NCBI RefSeq assembly: GCF_014529945.1
Contig: NZ_JACVFB010000006.1
Span: forward strand, 62,001-126,000
Origin: Chitinophaga varians
GTDB lineage: Bacteria > Bacteroidota > Bacteroidia > Chitinophagales > Chitinophagaceae
Direction of reading: 5' to 3'
DNA length: 64,000 nt
Made by a program: the position numbers and the translations under genes. Below the pieces are notes generated by a model that ran no database searches, was not told where the DNA came from, and saw nothing but the letters and a program-made list of their open reading frames with translations. Of the stretch, positions 53,105 to 62,018 are shown piece after piece. Every line of letters begins with the position of its first letter. Position 1 is the first letter of the stretch.

Positions 53105-53299
53105 AATAATATTTTTTATATCGGGTCGCGGTTCTCGGTTTTTCCTAAATGGGGTTGGTATACTGAAAAATTCGCATATCTCACATGTACCACCTGCCTG
53201 TTTCCAGCATCTATATCCTAAAACTGATTACGTCCGGGATTACAAATGTAAGGAACCACTTCAGCGAGGGGAGTTTTAGTTTTCAACAGGTGTGGAAAA

Positions 53300-53315
53300 A
53301 CAATGTGAACATTGT
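53300..53315. promoter_or_regulatory. Inverted repeat upstream of nrdB
   Basis: ACAATGT-GA-ACATTGT, about 195 bp upstream of the nrdB start and 230 bp upstream of the ABC ATPase gene. Could be an operator for either divergent unit; it does not clearly match an NrdR box. Confidence 0.35.
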
Positions 53316-53543
53316 TGGAATGCAGTGCCGGCACATGTTTCACGGGGTTGTGGATAACGCTGGGTATAACATTTTTTTTGCATGAAAAAAGCATGACATT
53401 TTGGGGAGATAAATACCCAAACCGGCTAAAAGTATGATGATCAGCGTAAAAAAAGCCGCTGGCAAATTTTTGTTAAATTGAATACCGGAATATATTATTA
53501 TATGGATTAATTTTTCATATTTACGACTGATCAACTTATACGT

Positions 53544-54185
53544 ATGCCCGAACCGGTTATTGCCCTTCATGCTGTCAAAAAAAATTACCAGGATGTGCCT
53601 ATACTGGACATCCCCCATCTGGAGCTGCCAGCCGGCATATACTGGCTACAGGGCGAAAATGGCGCGGGTAAAACCACCTGCATGAAAGTAATGGCCGGCC
53701 TCATACCCTTCAGAGGGGAAATCCGGCTTCGCGGGGAAGTCAGCAGCAAAGACCATCCGGTGGCCTTCCGCCGCCTGATCAACTACGCCGAGGCGGAACC
53801 GTTCTACCCCGCCTTCCTCACCGGCCGCGATCTGCTCGAACTCTATCTCGGCACCAAAGGGGGCGACCGCCACCTGATCGGCGAAATAGCGGAAAGAATG
53901 GGTGTGCATATCTTTGTGAATAACCCGGTGAGCACCTATTCCAGCGGCATGCTCAAAAAATTGTCGCTGCTGCTGGCCTTTACCGGCAACCCGGCGGTGA
54001 TCCTGCTCGATGAACCCCTCATCACCATCGACACCCGCACCCTGGCCATCATGTACGATCTGGTCCGCACCCGCCATGCCGATGGCGTTACTTTCCTTAT
54101 CACCTCCCACCAACCGCTCGACCCGGAAGAGGTCACCATCACGGGCACCCTGCGGATCGCGGATAAAAATATTACGCTCAATTAA
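53544..54185 (+). CDS. ABC transporter ATP-binding protein
   Basis: A 213-residue nucleotide-binding subunit: Walker A GENGAGKTT (residues 37-45), signature-like YSSGMLKKLSLLLAF near residue 131 (SSGM in place of LSGGQ), Walker B VILLDEPL near 153 and the H-loop SHQPL near 190. The following gene encodes its likely membrane partner, 1 bp later. The substrate is unknown; small exporters of this arrangement are frequent in Bacteroidota. Confidence 0.88.
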   Translation: MPEPVIALHAVKKNYQDVPILDIPHLELPAGIYWLQGENGAGKTTCMKVMAGLIPFRGEIRLRGEVSSKDHPVAFRRLINYAEAEPFYPAFLTGRDLLELYLGTKGGDRHLIGEIAERMGVHIFVNNPVSTYSSGMLKKLSLLLAFTGNPAVILLDEPLITIDTRTLAIMYDLVRTRHADGVTFLITSHQPLDPEEVTITGTLRIADKNITLN

Positions 54186-54186
54186 C

Positions 54187-55308
54187 ATGCGTTCAGTTAC
54201 GGCCATCCTGCAAAAAATATTCACCACCCAGTTTTATATACAGAACACGGGCTTCTTCCTCGTATTGTTCTACCTCCTGTTCGGCGTGGTAGACAGCAGC
54301 AGCCTTGTCAACTATCACAAAGGACTCATGATAGGCTTCCTCGAAGGCCCCTCGTTCCTGCTGATCGTCTTAGCGCTATGGGCGCTGTACTGCCTCAAGT
54401 GCGTAGGCTTCGTGATGAAAGTGATGCAAAGCCAGGGCTACGAGTTCCTCTACCCGACCATGGGCAGCATGGACAAAAACAGGCGGCTCCGCGAATGGCT
54501 GCTGGTCCACAATACTATCTACCTGCCGGTATGGATCTACTCAGGAATAGCCATGGTAGTAGGTTTTCGCTATCACTACTACGGATCGTCCCTCATCATC
54601 CTGCTGTTTAATGCGGTCATGGCCCTTTGGCCGCTGGCGCTGTACGACAGAAAACTGTTCCAGCCGGATACTTTCTTCTTTACAGGGTATCTGCAACGCT
54701 GGATCAACCGCCGCTTTACCAAACCACCAGTGCTGTATTTTCTGTATGAACTGTTTACACAGTTTCCCCGCCGCATCCTGACGGCCAAACTGGTATCGGC
54801 CCTGATGTTATGGCTCACCTTTTTCCTCATGCAACAGGGCGATTACTTCGAGCTGCGCGGTCTTCAGCTGGGCGTCATGTTAAGTGTGTTGCTGCACCTG
54901 CAGCTGCTCACACATCACCGCGCCTTCGATGATACCTGGCTCAATTTCATGGAAAATCTGCCTATCAGCACCTTCCGCCACTATACCCGCATGGCGGCTG
55001 TTTACCTCATCATGTGGATACCGGAAATGGTGATGATCACAGTCAACGCCTATACGAAAACATCAGCGCTGTCATTGCTCATGGTCTTCTGCCTGGCGCT
55101 GTCCCTGTTGATGTTCTTCCGCGCTCTCCTGTATTTTCCGAAGATGAATAACGAACTGCACGTGCGGTATGTGCTACTCACCTGTTTTGTCGTGCTGTTT
55201 ATGGTGCTGGGGCATGATGAATGGCTCGCTATCCTGCTGCTACAGGCGCTTTCAGCGATTATCTTCTTTAGGAAATACCGGCAATACGAACCTTATATTG
55301 AATCGTAA
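54187..55308 (+). CDS. Polytopic membrane protein, partner of the ABC ATPase
   Basis: 373 residues with seven or more hydrophobic segments, for example FFLVLFYLLFGVV, FLLIVLALWALYCL, LIILLFNAVMALWPLAL and LLMVFCLALSLLMFF. The ATG at 54187 is directly behind the TAA of the ATPase gene and is preferred over a far longer frame that overlaps that gene out of frame. It resembles ABC-2-like permeases in layout but has no motif that identifies cargo. Confidence 0.75.
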   Translation: MRSVTAILQKIFTTQFYIQNTGFFLVLFYLLFGVVDSSSLVNYHKGLMIGFLEGPSFLLIVLALWALYCLKCVGFVMKVMQSQGYEFLYPTMGSMDKNRRLREWLLVHNTIYLPVWIYSGIAMVVGFRYHYYGSSLIILLFNAVMALWPLALYDRKLFQPDTFFFTGYLQRWINRRFTKPPVLYFLYELFTQFPRRILTAKLVSALMLWLTFFLMQQGDYFELRGLQLGVMLSVLLHLQLLTHHRAFDDTWLNFMENLPISTFRHYTRMAAVYLIMWIPEMVMITVNAYTKTSALSLLMVFCLALSLLMFFRALLYFPKMNNELHVRYVLLTCFVVLFMVLGHDEWLAILLLQALSAIIFFRKYRQYEPYIES

Positions 55309-55411
55309 ATAAAAGGAGCGTCGGCAAACAATTCAAATCAATTCATATTTGCATTCACCCGGCGCCATATTCCCAACATTTTCATCATCGCCATATTTCC
55401 CATTCCCCATT

Positions 55412-55431
55412 CCCAGGGCTGAAGCCCTGGG
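55412..55431. repeat. REP-like palindrome
   Basis: CCCAGGGCTGAAGCCCTGGG: a perfect 9-bp stem around GA. The 'AGGGCTGAAGCCCTGGGCTATGATG' style is typical of dispersed intergenic REP elements linked to REP-associated tyrosine transposases in Bacteroidota (recollection). Confidence 0.6.
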
Positions 55432-55534
55432 CTATGATGTTATTCAGATTCTTTTATGGCTGCTTATAATAGTAACTGGTTGGATGTAGTGATGCAGAAA
55501 TAGTCAACGGAGTATGTCTATTTATGGCAGCATT

Positions 55535-55584
55535 ATTTTAAATGAATGGGGCCGACCAATTGGCCAGCCCGATTCATTTAAAAT
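55535..55584. repeat. 17-bp inverted repeat
   Basis: Arms at 55535-55551 and 55568-55584 (ATTTTAAATGAATGGGG and its complement, one mismatch) around a 16-bp centre that contains CCAATTGG. The AT-flanked GC core could form a strong cruciform or a bidirectional terminator. Confidence 0.6.
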
Positions 55585-55788
55585 CTAAAATGTTTATGGT
55601 AGGTGCTCATTTACGCACATCCGGATAATGTTCAATTCATGTAGGATTTATCTCTCATTGTCGCCAAACAGCCTTTAACCTGTAGCTAAGGAACGAAGCT
55701 GAATGAGGACCTGAAGAACATCGTAGCCCTGGACGTGAGCCCTGGGAACCCCGGATGCACGAATCCCCGAATGCACGAACGCGTTGAT

Positions 55789-56358
55789 TTATTTTCCCTC
55801 ACGAGGAAAACGATCGCTCAGCGCGGCCAGTGATTCCAGCATCAGCGGTAATTGTTTACGGATAAATTCGTCTGTCAGATTGCCGGTTTCGTCAAACTTA
55901 TGCTGTGCATTGGCAATCATGATTTCCGGTTTGTTCACCACATGGGCATTGAGGAACACCATCACCTGCCGCAGATGGTACTGCATACGTGCAGTGCCTA
56001 CGTTGCCCTGACTGGCGCCCAGAATAGCTACGGCCTTCTCGTTGAACGGTTTGTCGGGGTGTCTGGAAAGCACGTCTATCACGTTTTTCAGCCCCCCGGG
56101 AACAGAGTAGTTGTATTCCGGTGAAACAAAAATAACGCCGTCGGAGGCTTGTATTTTCTCCGCAATAGGTACTACCTGCTCCAGCAACTCCGTATGTACG
56201 TCGGCGTTATACATGGGAACGTGGTCGTAAAAAACCTGCTCAATAGTGATGTGTGATGGTGCCAGCATTTGCATGGCTTTGAGCGCCATCTCGTTGTAGG
56301 ACCCTTTTCTGAGGCTGCCACAGAAGGCAATAAAATGATACTTTTTTTCGACAGACAT
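55789..56358 (-). CDS. NADPH-dependent FMN reductase
   Basis: A 189-residue flavodoxin-fold oxidoreductase: the FMN phosphate loop FCGSLRKGSYNEMALKAMQ near residues 13-31, PEYNYSVPGGLKNVIDVLSR near 80-99, and LGASQGNVGTARMQYHLRQV near 112-131. Homologues (ChrR/ArsH-like) reduce quinones or metals with NADPH and FMN. It ends 16 bp before the upstream 517-residue protein gene begins on the same strand, so they may share a transcript. Confidence 0.88.
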   Translation of the reverse strand: MSVEKKYHFIAFCGSLRKGSYNEMALKAMQMLAPSHITIEQVFYDHVPMYNADVHTELLEQVVPIAEKIQASDGVIFVSPEYNYSVPGGLKNVIDVLSRHPDKPFNEKAVAILGASQGNVGTARMQYHLRQVMVFLNAHVVNKPEIMIANAQHKFDETGNLTDEFIRKQLPLMLESLAALSDRFPREGK

Positions 56359-56374
56359 TGGACTGTTTTAATGA

Positions 56375-57928
56375 TTAAATTCTTCTTTCTTTATTGATGA
56401 ACTTCCGGTGAATGACTTCCTGCACAGGGATGTTCTCGATCTTGCTTTCCAGCCACGAGATGATGTCCAGATACAGGAACGACCGGCGTTCGTAAGGATC
56501 TTCAGAGATCTGTTCCAGCCTGTCTTTCAGGTCCACAAAGGCGCTGCGCAGCTCTTTGGGATTGGCGTAAATATAACGGCGCAGGAACTTCATGATCGCT
56601 TCCATCACCAGTCCAAGGTCTTTGTGTTTGGAGATGAAGTGGTAAACGGATTTGATCAGATATTCTACGAGACTGTAATTCTCCAGTTCGTAGTGCGCGA
56701 TAAGATGCAGTATACGGGCAAAACACTGAATATCGGCGCGCAGGTTGCCGATCTTCAGGTTGATGATTTTGTTGAGATAAAAAATAGCTTTGCTGTTATC
56801 ACCGCTACCGAAATACAGGCAGGCGATCTTATAGTAAAACACCAACACCCGGTGCTGATCTATTTTCAGCGTGTGGTTGCTGATCTCTGACTCCAGCTCT
56901 GGTACCATGGCCAAACCCTGGCTGAAAGTGCCTTCCAGGAAGTAACGGTTGATTTTGGCGGTGTACAGGTATACAAATGCTGAGGTGCGCGTATTCTCAT
57001 GAAAACTCTCTTCATTGGCCCGGATAAACGTTTCCAGGTCACACAAGGCAGACTTGAACTTCTCAAAATTGGACGTATAGAAGTGGGCGGTCAGCAGGTT
57101 ATGCTGTGCTTTGATGTACAGGTCCATGTCGGTCTGCTGCAACCTGGGGTACTGTTTAAACAGGTCTACCCATTTCTGCGTATACCGGTAATACATCACA
57201 AAGTCCTGCAGGATATAGTAGTACCAGCAGGAGGCCTGGTACAGGTATATTTTCTCATAGAAGCTCATCTGCGAAGCGTCGCGCTGCGGCAGCTGGCCTT
57301 CAAAGAATGATTTCACCATGTCGGCGTCCCGCTCGTTGCGGGCATGCCCCAGTTTCAGGTATAGACCGTACATGCGGAGGGAGAGCGTGCTCAGTCGACT
57401 GATATGCGTGAGCTGATGCTCTATCTGGCGGGACTCGGAACTGAGGGCTTCTGCCCGGTTTTCGAGGCTTCTGGTGATATGCCGGGATTCAATCAGCTTC
57501 TCAAACTCCACAATCTCGTAGCTCATCATCACTTCTTCCTGCTCCAGTGCCATGGTTTTGGCTTTGGCCAGTACTTTGAGGCTCTGGTTGTACAGTCCTT
57601 TATTATAGAGCACCCGGGCATGGTCCAGCTGTTCCCGCAGGTCTATCAGCGGGTCTTTCTGTTTATACAGCTGTCGCAGGCTCGAGAGCAGGTGCTTATA
57701 CAGGTGTGCCTTTACATTGGATAACTGCTGCTTCTTCAGGTCCGGCACTTTCTTCAATATCTGCTCCTCGTCGTAGTCCTTCATTTTGTCCAACGTATTG
57801 AACAGCTGAATGAACAATACGTCGTCTTTGGTATTATTCTTATTAAATGCCAGCTGAAAATTCCGCTTTTCGGCTTTAGTTAGCGTTTTTATTAATATGA
57901 ATAAAGCATCACTTTGGCTGTTGGGCAT
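56375..57928 (-). CDS. Large alpha-helical protein of unknown function
   Basis: 517 residues, helical throughout, with TPR-like pairs (LREQLDHARVLYNKGLYNQSLKVLAKAKTMALEQEE; IFYLNKIINLKIGNLRADIQCFARILHLIAHYELENYSLVEYL). The start MPNSQSDALFILIKTLTKAEKRNFQLAFNKNN is a conserved opening in Bacteroidota proteins of this size. No signal peptide, so it is cytosolic, probably a scaffold. It is divergent from the leucine operon across a 154-bp region and lies directly before the FMN reductase gene. Confidence 0.65.
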   Translation of the reverse strand: MPNSQSDALFILIKTLTKAEKRNFQLAFNKNNTKDDVLFIQLFNTLDKMKDYDEEQILKKVPDLKKQQLSNVKAHLYKHLLSSLRQLYKQKDPLIDLREQLDHARVLYNKGLYNQSLKVLAKAKTMALEQEEVMMSYEIVEFEKLIESRHITRSLENRAEALSSESRQIEHQLTHISRLSTLSLRMYGLYLKLGHARNERDADMVKSFFEGQLPQRDASQMSFYEKIYLYQASCWYYYILQDFVMYYRYTQKWVDLFKQYPRLQQTDMDLYIKAQHNLLTAHFYTSNFEKFKSALCDLETFIRANEESFHENTRTSAFVYLYTAKINRYFLEGTFSQGLAMVPELESEISNHTLKIDQHRVLVFYYKIACLYFGSGDNSKAIFYLNKIINLKIGNLRADIQCFARILHLIAHYELENYSLVEYLIKSVYHFISKHKDLGLVMEAIMKFLRRYIYANPKELRSAFVDLKDRLEQISEDPYERRSFLYLDIISWLESKIENIPVQEVIHRKFINKERRI

Positions 57929-57951
57929 CGTTAATAAATTCTTATAAGTAA

Positions 57952-57980
57952 TTGATATACAATTTGTTGATGTATATCAA
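57952..57980. promoter_or_regulatory. Inverted repeat in the leu divergent promoter
   Basis: TTGATATAC and GTATATCAA form a perfect 9-bp inverted repeat with an 11-bp spacer, in the intergenic DNA between the 517-residue protein gene and leuC. Size and position fit a dimeric regulator binding site. Confidence 0.5.
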
Positions 57981-58082
57981 CCTATTTTAAAAGTTGTAAT
58001 TATAGCAAATTTAGCGATATGGCAATTAAATATTGCCCATTAGATTTGAAGGTATAAACAATTTAAAAGGAAAGCATTAAGG

Positions 58083-59480
58083 ATGGGAAAAACGTTATTT
58101 GATAAGATCTGGGACAGCCATATCGTGATGAGTAAGCCGGAACATCCGGACGCGGTGTATATCAACACGCACTTTATCCATGAAGTAACCAGTCCCCAGG
58201 CATTCGACGGCCTTCGCAAACGCGGCATCCCGGTATTCCGCCCGCAGAAGACCAGGGCTACCGCCGACCACAACGTACCTACGCTGGACCAGCACCTGCC
58301 GATCAAGGAGGCCCGGAGCCGCCATCAGGTAGAGATGCTCACCAAAAACACAGCGGAATTCGGGGTGGAGCTGTACGGCCTCGGTCATCCCTACCAGGGC
58401 ATCGTACACGTTATCGGCCCTGAACTGGGCATCACCCTGCCAGGCATGACCATCGTGTGCGGCGACAGCCATACCAGCACCCACGGTGCCTTCGGCGCCG
58501 TAGCCTTCGGTATCGGCACCTCCGAAGTGGAACAGGTACTGGCCACCCAGTGTATCCTGCAATACAAACCTAAACGCATGAAAATAGAGGTGAACGGTAC
58601 CCTGAAAAAAGGAGTGCTGTCTAAAGATATCATCCTCTATATCATCTCTAAAATATCCGCTTCCGGCGCTACCGGCTATTTCGTGGAATATGCCGGCGAC
58701 GCTATCCGCAACCTCAGCATGGAAGCCCGTATGACCATCTGTAATATGAGCATCGAAATGGGCGCCCGCGGCGGCCTCATTGCTCCGGATGAGACCACGT
58801 TCAGCTATATTAAAGGACGCCAGTTCGCTCCACAGGGCGCCGACTGGGACAAAGCGCTCGCTTATTGGAAAACACTCTTCTCCGACAACGACGCCCGGTT
58901 TGATAAAGTACTCACCTTCGACGCCGCTGATATCGAACCACAAATTACCTACGGCACCAATCCCGGTATGGGCATGGGCGTTACCCAGCATATCCCGGCA
59001 CTGGACCAGGTGGAAGAGAAAGAAAGACCATCTTTCAAAAAATCACTGGAATACATGGACCTCGAACCAGGCAGCGCGCTGCTCGGCAAAAAAATCGACT
59101 ATGTGTTCATCGGTAGCTGTACCAACTCCCGTATCGAAGACCTCCGCCTGGTGGCCGATTATGTAAAAGGCAAACGCAAAGCCGACGATGTGGTGGTATG
59201 GATCGTGCCCGGCTCCAAACAGGTGGAAGCACAGGCCATAGAAGAAGGTATCGATAAAGTGTTTGCAGAAGCCGGTTTCCAGCTCCGCGAACCAGGATGC
59301 TCCGCCTGCCTCGCCATGAACGAAGACAAAGTGCCAGCTGGCATGTACTGCATCTCTACGTCCAACCGCAACTTTGAAGGTCGCCAGGGCCCTAACGCCC
59401 GCACCTTCCTGGCCAGCCCGCTTACCGCAGCTGCCGCAGCCCTCACCGGCCGGGTGACCGATGTAAGAGACAATTTCTAA
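58083..59480 (+). CDS. leuC: 3-isopropylmalate dehydratase large subunit
   Basis: Catalyses isomerisation of 2- to 3-isopropylmalate in leucine synthesis, with LeuD. 465 residues, the family length. The [4Fe-4S] ligands are visible: Cys in FIGSCTNSRIEDL near residue 347 and the paired Cys in EPGCSACLAMNED near 407-410; the substrate block GDSHTSTHGAFGAVAFGIGTSE lies near 130. First gene of the operon leuC - methyltransferase - leuD - leuB - leuA. Confidence 0.96.
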   Translation: MGKTLFDKIWDSHIVMSKPEHPDAVYINTHFIHEVTSPQAFDGLRKRGIPVFRPQKTRATADHNVPTLDQHLPIKEARSRHQVEMLTKNTAEFGVELYGLGHPYQGIVHVIGPELGITLPGMTIVCGDSHTSTHGAFGAVAFGIGTSEVEQVLATQCILQYKPKRMKIEVNGTLKKGVLSKDIILYIISKISASGATGYFVEYAGDAIRNLSMEARMTICNMSIEMGARGGLIAPDETTFSYIKGRQFAPQGADWDKALAYWKTLFSDNDARFDKVLTFDAADIEPQITYGTNPGMGMGVTQHIPALDQVEEKERPSFKKSLEYMDLEPGSALLGKKIDYVFIGSCTNSRIEDLRLVADYVKGKRKADDVVVWIVPGSKQVEAQAIEEGIDKVFAEAGFQLREPGCSACLAMNEDKVPAGMYCISTSNRNFEGRQGPNARTFLASPLTAAAAALTGRVTDVRDNF

Positions 59481-59512
59481 ATATCGAAATTCCAAAATAT
59501 CAAAATTCGAAA

Positions 59513-60262
59513 ATGATCTGGGACGCCGACTTATATAAAACAAAACACGCCTTCGTGTTTGAATATGGCAACAGCCTGATCGGTGACTGGTTGCAACCAC
59601 AGACCGGGGAAACCATCCTCGATCTGGGCTGCGGCACCGGAGAACTCACTGCTCAACTGGCAGCTACCGGCGCCCACGTTACCGGTCTCGATGCTTCGCC
59701 AGAGATGATAGCCACCGCAAGGCGGTCATTTCCGGAAGTGACCTTTGAAGTAGGCGACGCCACCAGCTTCACGCTGCCGCAACAGTTCGATGCCATCTTC
59801 TCCAACGCTACCCTGCACTGGGTACGGGAAAAAGAAAAAGCCATCAGCCGGATGCACGCACAGCTGAAGAAAGGCGGCCGCCTCATCATCGAAATGGGCG
59901 GTAAAGGAAATGTGGACAGCATCCTGCGTACGCTCGACAGGGTAATGCAGGCCAAAGGTTATCACTATGTGCCCTTCTGGTATTTCCCTTCTCCGGGTGA
60001 ATATGCCACCCTGCTGGAAAACGCCGGCTTCCGGGTGGAAAGGGTCCATTTCTTTGACCGCCCTACTCAACTGGCCGATGCAGCCAATGGTATCATCGAC
60101 TGGCTGGAGATGTTCGGCAGCCACTTTTTTGCGAACGTCCCGGAAAATGACAAACAGGCTATCCTGCAACAGGTGCAGCAGGAGCTGGCCCCGCAGGTGA
60201 CCCGCGACGGACAGCTCTATGCAGACTATGTGAGACTGCGTGTAGCCGCCATAAAAATCTAA
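59513..60262 (+). CDS. SAM-dependent methyltransferase in the leu operon
   Basis: 249 residues with a class I methyltransferase fold: motif I ILDLGCGTGELTAQLAATGAHVTGLDASPEM near residues 28-58, and FDAIFSNATLHWVREKEKAI near 90-109, as in trans-aconitate 2-methyltransferase (Tam). LeuC and aconitase act on similar acids, so a repair or detoxifying role near the dehydratase is an attractive but unproved idea. It sits 32 bp after leuC and 12 bp before leuD, so it is clearly transcribed with the pathway. Confidence 0.85.
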   Translation: MIWDADLYKTKHAFVFEYGNSLIGDWLQPQTGETILDLGCGTGELTAQLAATGAHVTGLDASPEMIATARRSFPEVTFEVGDATSFTLPQQFDAIFSNATLHWVREKEKAISRMHAQLKKGGRLIIEMGGKGNVDSILRTLDRVMQAKGYHYVPFWYFPSPGEYATLLENAGFRVERVHFFDRPTQLADAANGIIDWLEMFGSHFFANVPENDKQAILQQVQQELAPQVTRDGQLYADYVRLRVAAIKI

Positions 60263-60274
60263 ACAGACATTATT

Positions 60275-60874
60275 ATGAGTAAAATATTTCAACATCTTGT
60301 TTCCGCTGCGGTACCTGTACCCATTGAAAATATTGATACCGACCAGATCATCCCGGCACGCTTCCTGAAAGCTACCACCCGGGAAGGTTTTGGCGAAAAC
60401 CTGTTCCGCGACTGGCGCTTCGATGCCAATAATCAGCCTAAAGCTGATTTTGCGCTCAACAATCCTCTGTACAGCGGTAAAATTCTGGTGGCAGGTAAGA
60501 ACTTCGGCTGCGGCTCTTCCCGTGAGCACGCCGCATGGGCCATCGCCGATTACGGTTTTAAAGTGGTAGTGAGCAGCTTCTTCGCGGATATCTTCAAGAA
60601 CAATGCGCTCAACAACTTCATCCTGCCGGTACAGGTCAGCGAAACCTTCCTCGACCAGGTTTTCAAAGCCATCGAAGCAGATCCGAAAGCAGAGATAGAG
60701 GTAGACCTGGAAAACCAGTTTATCCGTATTGTAGCCACCGGTGAACAGGAAAATTTCGATATCAATGCTTACAAAAAAACATGTCTGCGTAATGGTTACG
60801 ATGATATCGACTACCTCCTGAGCCTCCGTCAGGACATCGAAAAATACGAAGGCACCAGAGCATTCAACTTCTAA
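60275..60874 (+). CDS. leuD: 3-isopropylmalate dehydratase small subunit
   Basis: Swivelling subunit of the LeuCD dehydratase. 199 residues with VPIENIDTDQIIPARFLKAT near residues 14-33 and the GKNFGCGSSREHAAWAI loop near 77-93, the family signature. It follows the methyltransferase gene by 12 bp and precedes leuB by 37 bp. Confidence 0.96.
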   Translation: MSKIFQHLVSAAVPVPIENIDTDQIIPARFLKATTREGFGENLFRDWRFDANNQPKADFALNNPLYSGKILVAGKNFGCGSSREHAAWAIADYGFKVVVSSFFADIFKNNALNNFILPVQVSETFLDQVFKAIEADPKAEIEVDLENQFIRIVATGEQENFDINAYKKTCLRNGYDDIDYLLSLRQDIEKYEGTRAFNF

Positions 60875-60911
60875 CAATCACTAAAACAACAACATAAAAG
60901 CAACATCCTGT

Positions 60912-61991
60912 ATGGGCGTAGAGAAGAAAATATTGGTAATACCCGGCGACGGCATAGGCCAGGAAGTAACCACCTGGGGACAGAAAGTACTGACTGCCAT
61001 CGCTGCTAACTATCACCACACGTTTACGTTTGAAGAAGGTATCATGGGCCACGTGGCCATCGAAGCCACCGGCGACCCGCTGCCTGAAGAAACGCTGCAG
61101 AAGGCTAAAAGCAGCGATGCTATCCTGTTTGGCGCCATCGGCCACGCGAAATATGACAACGATCCCACGCTGAAGGTAAGACCGGAACAAGGCCTGCTGA
61201 AGATCCGCAAGGAACTGGGCCTGTACGCTAACCTACGCCCTATCAAGCTGTTCGACGAACTGCTGGAAGCTTCCAGCATCAAACCGGAAATACTCCGCGG
61301 CTCCGACATCCTCTTCTTCCGCGAACTCACCGGCGACGTGTATTTCGGCGAAAAGAAAAGAACAGAAGACCGCAACACCGCTTCCGATCTGATGATCTAT
61401 CATCGTTATGAAGTGGAACGCATCGCCCGTAAAGCTTATGAGGCTGCCCGCACCCGCCGCAAAAAACTCTGCTCTGTAGACAAAGCCAACGTACTGGAGG
61501 CCAGCCGTCTGTGGAGAGAAGTGATGCAGGAAGTGGCCAAAGAATATCCCGACGTGGAAACAGAACATATGTTCATCGACAACGCTGCCATGCAGCTGAT
61601 CAAAGACCCGAAACGTTTTGACGTAGTGGTAACAGGTAACCTCTTCGGTGATATCCTGACCGACGAGGCCTCCCAGATCGCTGGCTCTATGGGTATGCTG
61701 GCTTCTGCATCCGTAGGAGATACCGTAGGATTCTACGAGCCTATCCACGGTTCTGCACATGATATCGCCGGTAAAGGCATCGCCAATCCGCTGGCATCCA
61801 TCCTGTCTGCTGCCCTCATGCTCGACATTTCCTTCGGCCTTAAAACCGAATCACAGCGCGTGATCAAAGCGGTGGAAGCAACGCTCCGCCAGGGCTACAG
61901 AACAATGGATATCGCCAACAAACACACCGAGAACGAATTCATCATGGGCACAGACGCCATGGGCGCTAAAGTCCTGGAAAACCTGAACTAA
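60912..61991 (+). CDS. leuB: 3-isopropylmalate dehydrogenase
   Basis: NAD-dependent oxidative decarboxylation of 3-isopropylmalate. 359 residues: LVIPGDGIGQEV near residue 8, the substrate-binding LKIRKELGLYANLRPIKLFDEL and FFRELTGDVYFG regions, DNAAMQLIKDPKRFDVVVTGNLFGDILTDEASQIAGSMGMLAS with the metal ligands near 225-267, and the NAD-specific GSAHDIAGKGIANP. Standard length and order. Confidence 0.96.
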   Translation: MGVEKKILVIPGDGIGQEVTTWGQKVLTAIAANYHHTFTFEEGIMGHVAIEATGDPLPEETLQKAKSSDAILFGAIGHAKYDNDPTLKVRPEQGLLKIRKELGLYANLRPIKLFDELLEASSIKPEILRGSDILFFRELTGDVYFGEKKRTEDRNTASDLMIYHRYEVERIARKAYEAARTRRKKLCSVDKANVLEASRLWREVMQEVAKEYPDVETEHMFIDNAAMQLIKDPKRFDVVVTGNLFGDILTDEASQIAGSMGMLASASVGDTVGFYEPIHGSAHDIAGKGIANPLASILSAALMLDISFGLKTESQRVIKAVEATLRQGYRTMDIANKHTENEFIMGTDAMGAKVLENLN

Positions 61992-62018
61992 TTTCTTCAT
62001 CGAAAATATTACACTATC

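Larger units (their letters stand above)
55309..55788. other. Gene-free region with palindromic elements
   Basis: No open frame that I can support. It contains a REP-like palindrome at 55412-55431, a 17-bp inverted repeat at 55535-55584, and repeated CCCTGG and GAATCCCCGAATGCACGAAC-type motifs near 55720-55790. Confidence 0.45.

Noticed and set aside
58095..58991. 298-codon minus-strand frame
   Set aside because: Antisense shadow of leuC.
59726..60877. 383-codon minus-strand frame across leuD and the methyltransferase
   Set aside because: Antisense to two well-identified genes of the leu operon; its protein sequence shows only reverse-complement composition.
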